Below, in pieces: positions 12,664-15,547 of a stretch of 15,547 nt of DNA. This stretch comes from Chloroflexota bacterium (GTDB lineage: Bacteria > Chloroflexota > UBA11872 > VXNJ01), in the NCBI GenBank assembly GCA_026708165.1, contig JAPOVO010000272.1, positions 1 to 15,547 of the forward strand. Direction: 5' to 3'. The position numbers and the translations under genes were made by a program. Position 1 is the stretch's first letter, and each line of letters starts with the position of its first letter. The notes under the pieces are model-generated. The model saw only the letters and a list, made by a program, of their open reading frames with translations. It made no database searches and was not told the origin of the DNA.

Positions 12664-15477
12664 ATGAAAGTTGATCCATCGGTAATCCCCGGCCTGCTCT
12701 TCCTGCTGGCAGAGTTGGTCGCGCTGGCTGCCGTGGGCTACGTCATTGTCCGCGTTGCGCTGCGAGAGTCCGATCAACGAGTCGCGCTGGCGCAAGGCCT
12801 GGTCGTCGGACCGGCGATCTGGGGCGTAGTCGTCAACTTCATTATGTACGCGTTACCGGGAATGGCCGGAGTTTTTGCTGGCTGGGTATCCGTGCTGGCG
12901 CTGGCCGCCGTGCTGGTATGGCGCGCTCCAACACCGGTCCGACTGCAATTGCGCACGGCGGGGGTGTTCGCTGTCGTTGCCTTGGCGCTCTTCTGGGCCG
13001 CGCTTGCCAGCCGGCAGACGATGGGCATAATCGACCCGCACGTGCACCTTGGACTCGCCGCATCGATCCGCGAGGGACTGTTCCCGCCCCAACTCCCTCA
13101 CAGTCCTGGGGCGCCGGCTCCCTATCACTATGGCTTCTATTTGTTAAACGGCCTGTTGTCGCCCCCGTTCGGCCCCAACCTGGCGTTCAACGAGGAACTG
13201 CTGGGCGCATATGCCTGGGTGAGCCTCTTCTTGGTGGTGACGACCGTTATCCTGCGGCGCGCCTCCCGTTTTGCCCTCCTGATCACCGCTCCGATTCTTC
13301 TCACGGCTGGCGTATGGACCTCTACCAGTTGGCTTAGCGGCATCTTGGAGGTTCCGGTCCCGATCGGTGTCCCGGCGGCCGGGATACGCGCATCTCTCAT
13401 GGAAATCTGGTGGCCATCTGTGGAGCTGCCTTACGCTTCGCGGTTTTTCGCGCTGTCAAATATCTGGAAGCCGACATTCCCGCTGTCGTATGCGCTGGCT
13501 TACATAGTGCTTGCGCACGCTGCAAGCGCCCGCCGACGGTCGTGGCTCTCGGTGATTACGCTCGCCGCGCTGGTCGGGTTTCTAGGTCTCATGTCGATCT
13601 CGCTCACCCCAATAGTGTTCCTTTTGTGGGCAAGCCTCGAAGCGATTCATGCAAGAGACATCAGGCGGACGGGCAATTCCGTGCGGGTCCCCTTGGTCCG
13701 CTCGGCCTCCGGTCTATTGCTCGCGGCGACATTAGTGTTGACCGTTTGGTTTTCCACCACCGTCTTGGGTGGCTCCGAGAGGTCCGCCCTGTCACTTGGC
13801 GGTAGCGAATACGTCGAGGGTTGGCCCATGTTCGGCGCGCTAGATCGGCTGCCGGGCGGGGTCGGCATACTGGAGCTTGGCCCGCTCGCCATTATCGGCG
13901 CTGCCTTGCTGCTGGCCCGGCGCGACCGCTTGGTGCTGGCCCTGGCGGCGGGAGCTGGCCTGTTGCTGCTTACCACGCTGGTGCTTGCATACGAGCCAAG
14001 ACCATACGACCAGGTCCGGCTCGAGCGCCACGCGCGCAACTTCGCGCTGTTTGCGCTTCTCATTGCACTCGGCGTCCGCCTGGCCGCCCAGAGGTCCATG
14101 CGCTGGCGCTACGCCATCAGCTCGGCGCTGGTAGGACTGATCGTTTGGCCGACAATCATCGCGCCCGTGCGCAACCTCGGCTTGGCGGTCGCCAGCGGGA
14201 TTGACCTCGCCAACGCGCGGCGAACGGCCACGGCCTCCCCAGCGGCTTTTCACTCTCGATTCGTGCTCGATTTCTCACCCTCTGACCGTGTCACCACTTA
14301 CATTCGCGACAACACCCCGGTCGACACGCGCGTCTTCTCCACTCATCCCGGTCAAATGACCTACGCCACGGGCCGTCCCAACGCGTCGGGATTTGCCGGC
14401 CTCGTCCACTTTCTGCGAATTAGAGGACCTGCGTATTTGGACGTTCACGACTATCTCGAGCCAGCCGCCGTCCGCCGGCTCGGCTTCGAATACATCCATG
14501 CGTCCGATTCGTGGGTGGAAAACCTACCCGACGACGCGGCCGAGCAGCTCAACGATCCTCGCCTGTTCGAGCTCCTCATCCGCGATGAGTCCGAGCGTCT
14601 CTACCGAGTTTTGCCAGCGTTTCTGAGCCTCGACGGGTCGCCCGCTCCCGCTTCATACGAGGCTCTGAGGCAGGCCGTTCCCGCGACCACCCGGGTATTT
14701 CTGCCCGAGATATTCAAATCGAGGGAAGTCACCCGCACTGCGCAGGCGTTGTCCCATACTCGGCTGCTCGGCGTCATCGATGGCGAGTCGATCGATCTGC
14801 AGACAGCCTGGTCGGCTGAGCCGCTCGGCGACCACGAGCCAGACCTGATCATCATGCCAACGGGCTTCGTTCCCTGGGTGCTTTCTCCCATCGCGCGCCA
14901 GCCGATCTGGTGGAGCGACGAAACCGCCGTCTACGCCATCAATGGCGCCATCGCGCCGATCATGCCGCCGCCGCCGTGGGCTGAGCCAATCGGTCTTGGC
15001 GTCCAGGTGCCAGGCGTGCACACCACAGACGGACGGGCAGTCTTTACCGCCACCTTCGATAACCACGCCGACGGCCGATGGTCAGGCCAGGACTGGGTGG
15101 TCATTGCGATAGACGAATCGCCCTTAGGCCTCCCGAAGAAACTCCTTCCCGATCGCCACACTCCGGCGACAGACCTGTGGTTTTCCGGTCAGATAGGGCT
15201 GGATTCGCGAACAACCTCACTTACATACGAGTTCGATTTCCTCGCGCCCGGCCTGGCATTTCGACACGGTGCCGGCGCGTGGACTCCCGCTCAGGCGTCG
15301 GACGCGGAATTAGGTCCGGGTACGTACACTCTGGCCGTGCGTCTGCGCCACGAATACAAGCCGAATCAGTGGCGCACGGTGTCCTACATTCCAGTGCTCA
15401 GGATCACGGTCTCCGAGACCGGTCAACTCTCCTATCAGGTCCACGAAGAGGCCAGAAGCATCAAGACTGATCAGTAG
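12664..15477 (+). CDS. Large polytopic membrane protein, GT-C glycosyltransferase-like, with C-terminal extracytoplasmic domain
   Basis: The 937-residue protein has about 12-13 hydrophobic segments in residues 8-500 (for example 8-30, 41-62, 68-86, 97-117, 180-198, 346-367, 402-443, 459-474, 482-500). A soluble region of about 420 residues follows. The first large outer loop carries DPHVHLGLAASIREGLFPPQ (124-143) and APYHYGFYLLNGLL (152-165). An acidic/His motif and an aromatic-G motif in that loop are typical of GT-C enzymes, which move sugars from polyprenyl-phosphate donors on the outer face of the membrane. The region YIRDNTPVDTRVFST (546-560) then TGRPNASG (569-576) resembles the soluble part that follows the helices in many such proteins; beyond about 775 a beta-rich stretch may be a separate domain. 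It starts at an ATG with GGAG 9 nt upstream. I cannot name a family or substrate; a purely structural or transport role is not excluded. It seems monocistronic. Confidence 0.65.
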   Translation: MKVDPSVIPGLLFLLAELVALAAVGYVIVRVALRESDQRVALAQGLVVGPAIWGVVVNFIMYALPGMAGVFAGWVSVLALAAVLVWRAPTPVRLQLRTAGVFAVVALALFWAALASRQTMGIIDPHVHLGLAASIREGLFPPQLPHSPGAPAPYHYGFYLLNGLLSPPFGPNLAFNEELLGAYAWVSLFLVVTTVILRRASRFALLITAPILLTAGVWTSTSWLSGILEVPVPIGVPAAGIRASLMEIWWPSVELPYASRFFALSNIWKPTFPLSYALAYIVLAHAASARRRSWLSVITLAALVGFLGLMSISLTPIVFLLWASLEAIHARDIRRTGNSVRVPLVRSASGLLLAATLVLTVWFSTTVLGGSERSALSLGGSEYVEGWPMFGALDRLPGGVGILELGPLAIIGAALLLARRDRLVLALAAGAGLLLLTTLVLAYEPRPYDQVRLERHARNFALFALLIALGVRLAAQRSMRWRYAISSALVGLIVWPTIIAPVRNLGLAVASGIDLANARRTATASPAAFHSRFVLDFSPSDRVTTYIRDNTPVDTRVFSTHPGQMTYATGRPNASGFAGLVHFLRIRGPAYLDVHDYLEPAAVRRLGFEYIHASDSWVENLPDDAAEQLNDPRLFELLIRDESERLYRVLPAFLSLDGSPAPASYEALRQAVPATTRVFLPEIFKSREVTRTAQALSHTRLLGVIDGESIDLQTAWSAEPLGDHEPDLIIMPTGFVPWVLSPIARQPIWWSDETAVYAINGAIAPIMPPPPWAEPIGLGVQVPGVHTTDGRAVFTATFDNHADGRWSGQDWVVIAIDESPLGLPKKLLPDRHTPATDLWFSGQIGLDSRTTSLTYEFDFLAPGLAFRHGAGAWTPAQASDAELGPGTYTLAVRLRHEYKPNQWRTVSYIPVLRITVSETGQLSYQVHEEARSIKTDQ

Positions 15478-15502
15478 GCTCAATCCGGACCCACTCTCGA
15501 AA

Positions 15503-15537
15503 CGGGCCCGGCACGCCCATCCGATCGTGCCTGCCCG
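15503..15537 (+). terminator. Stem-loop after the large membrane-protein gene, possible terminator
   Basis: CGGGC (15503-15507) pairs with GCCCG (15533-15537), and GGCACG (15510-15515) pairs with CGTGCC (15526-15531), with a CC/T internal loop and a 10-nt apical loop. The 11-bp GC-rich stem begins 26 nt after the stop codon, a position typical for a terminator. No T-tract follows (AACACGCTCA), so it may only slow polymerase, protect the 3' end, or serve a gene beyond the right edge. Confidence 0.45.
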
Positions 15538-15547
15538 AACACGCTCA

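Noticed and set aside
12574..12795. 73-codon minus-strand frame overlapping the start of the large membrane protein gene
   Set aside because: Over half of it is antisense to the well-supported membrane protein; no Shine-Dalgarno or domain is visible.

Overview
The window is GC-rich, densely packed bacterial chromosome with GTG and TTG starts alongside ATG. The gene types point towards Chloroflexota (Dehalococcoidia/SAR202-like) or a relative: a TIGR03960-type radical SAM protein, a DUF88-type NYN protein, a fused glycosidase/O-antigen-ligase and a very large GT-C-like membrane protein. No rRNA or marker protein here settles this, so the taxonomic reading is tentative. There is no sign of phage, insertion sequence, CRISPR array or tRNA.

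Layout. (1) Positions 1-1634, minus strand: the E1 alpha and E1 beta genes of a pyruvate/acetoin-type 2-oxo acid dehydrogenase. E1 beta runs off the left edge. (2) Positions 1635-1827: a divergent control region with several small inverted repeats. (3) Positions 1828-9046, plus strand: six closely spaced genes. They are a 59-residue basic single-TM protein, a CaCA-type cation antiporter, a NYN-domain protein, an IolE-like TIM-barrel isomerase/dehydratase, a Tat-exported lipoprotein glycosidase, and a 1058-residue protein joining a second glycosidase, a jelly-roll module and an O-antigen ligase/polymerase-like membrane domain. (4) Positions 9091-12318, minus strand: a radical SAM protein followed by mnmE, the tRNA modification GTPase. 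(5) Positions 12319-12663: a divergent intergenic region with a candidate promoter and a perfect 12-bp palindrome. (6) Positions 12664-15477, plus strand: a 937-residue polytopic membrane protein with GT-C-like features, followed by a strong hairpin.

How the genes fit together. The tight cluster 3881-9046 (gaps of 10 and -4 nt) looks like one unit for making or trimming a cell-surface glycan. It would contain a cytoplasmic sugar/cyclitol enzyme, a lipoprotein glycosidase outside the membrane, and a membrane enzyme carrying the same kind of glycosidase on its outer face next to a ligase/polymerase. The 937-residue protein could supply a polyprenyl-phosphate-sugar-dependent glycosyl transfer step, but it stands apart and the link is inference. 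The dehydrogenase and mnmE are housekeeping genes. The strongest candidate for something little described is the glycosidase-jelly-roll-ligase fusion with its free-standing paralogue directly upstream.
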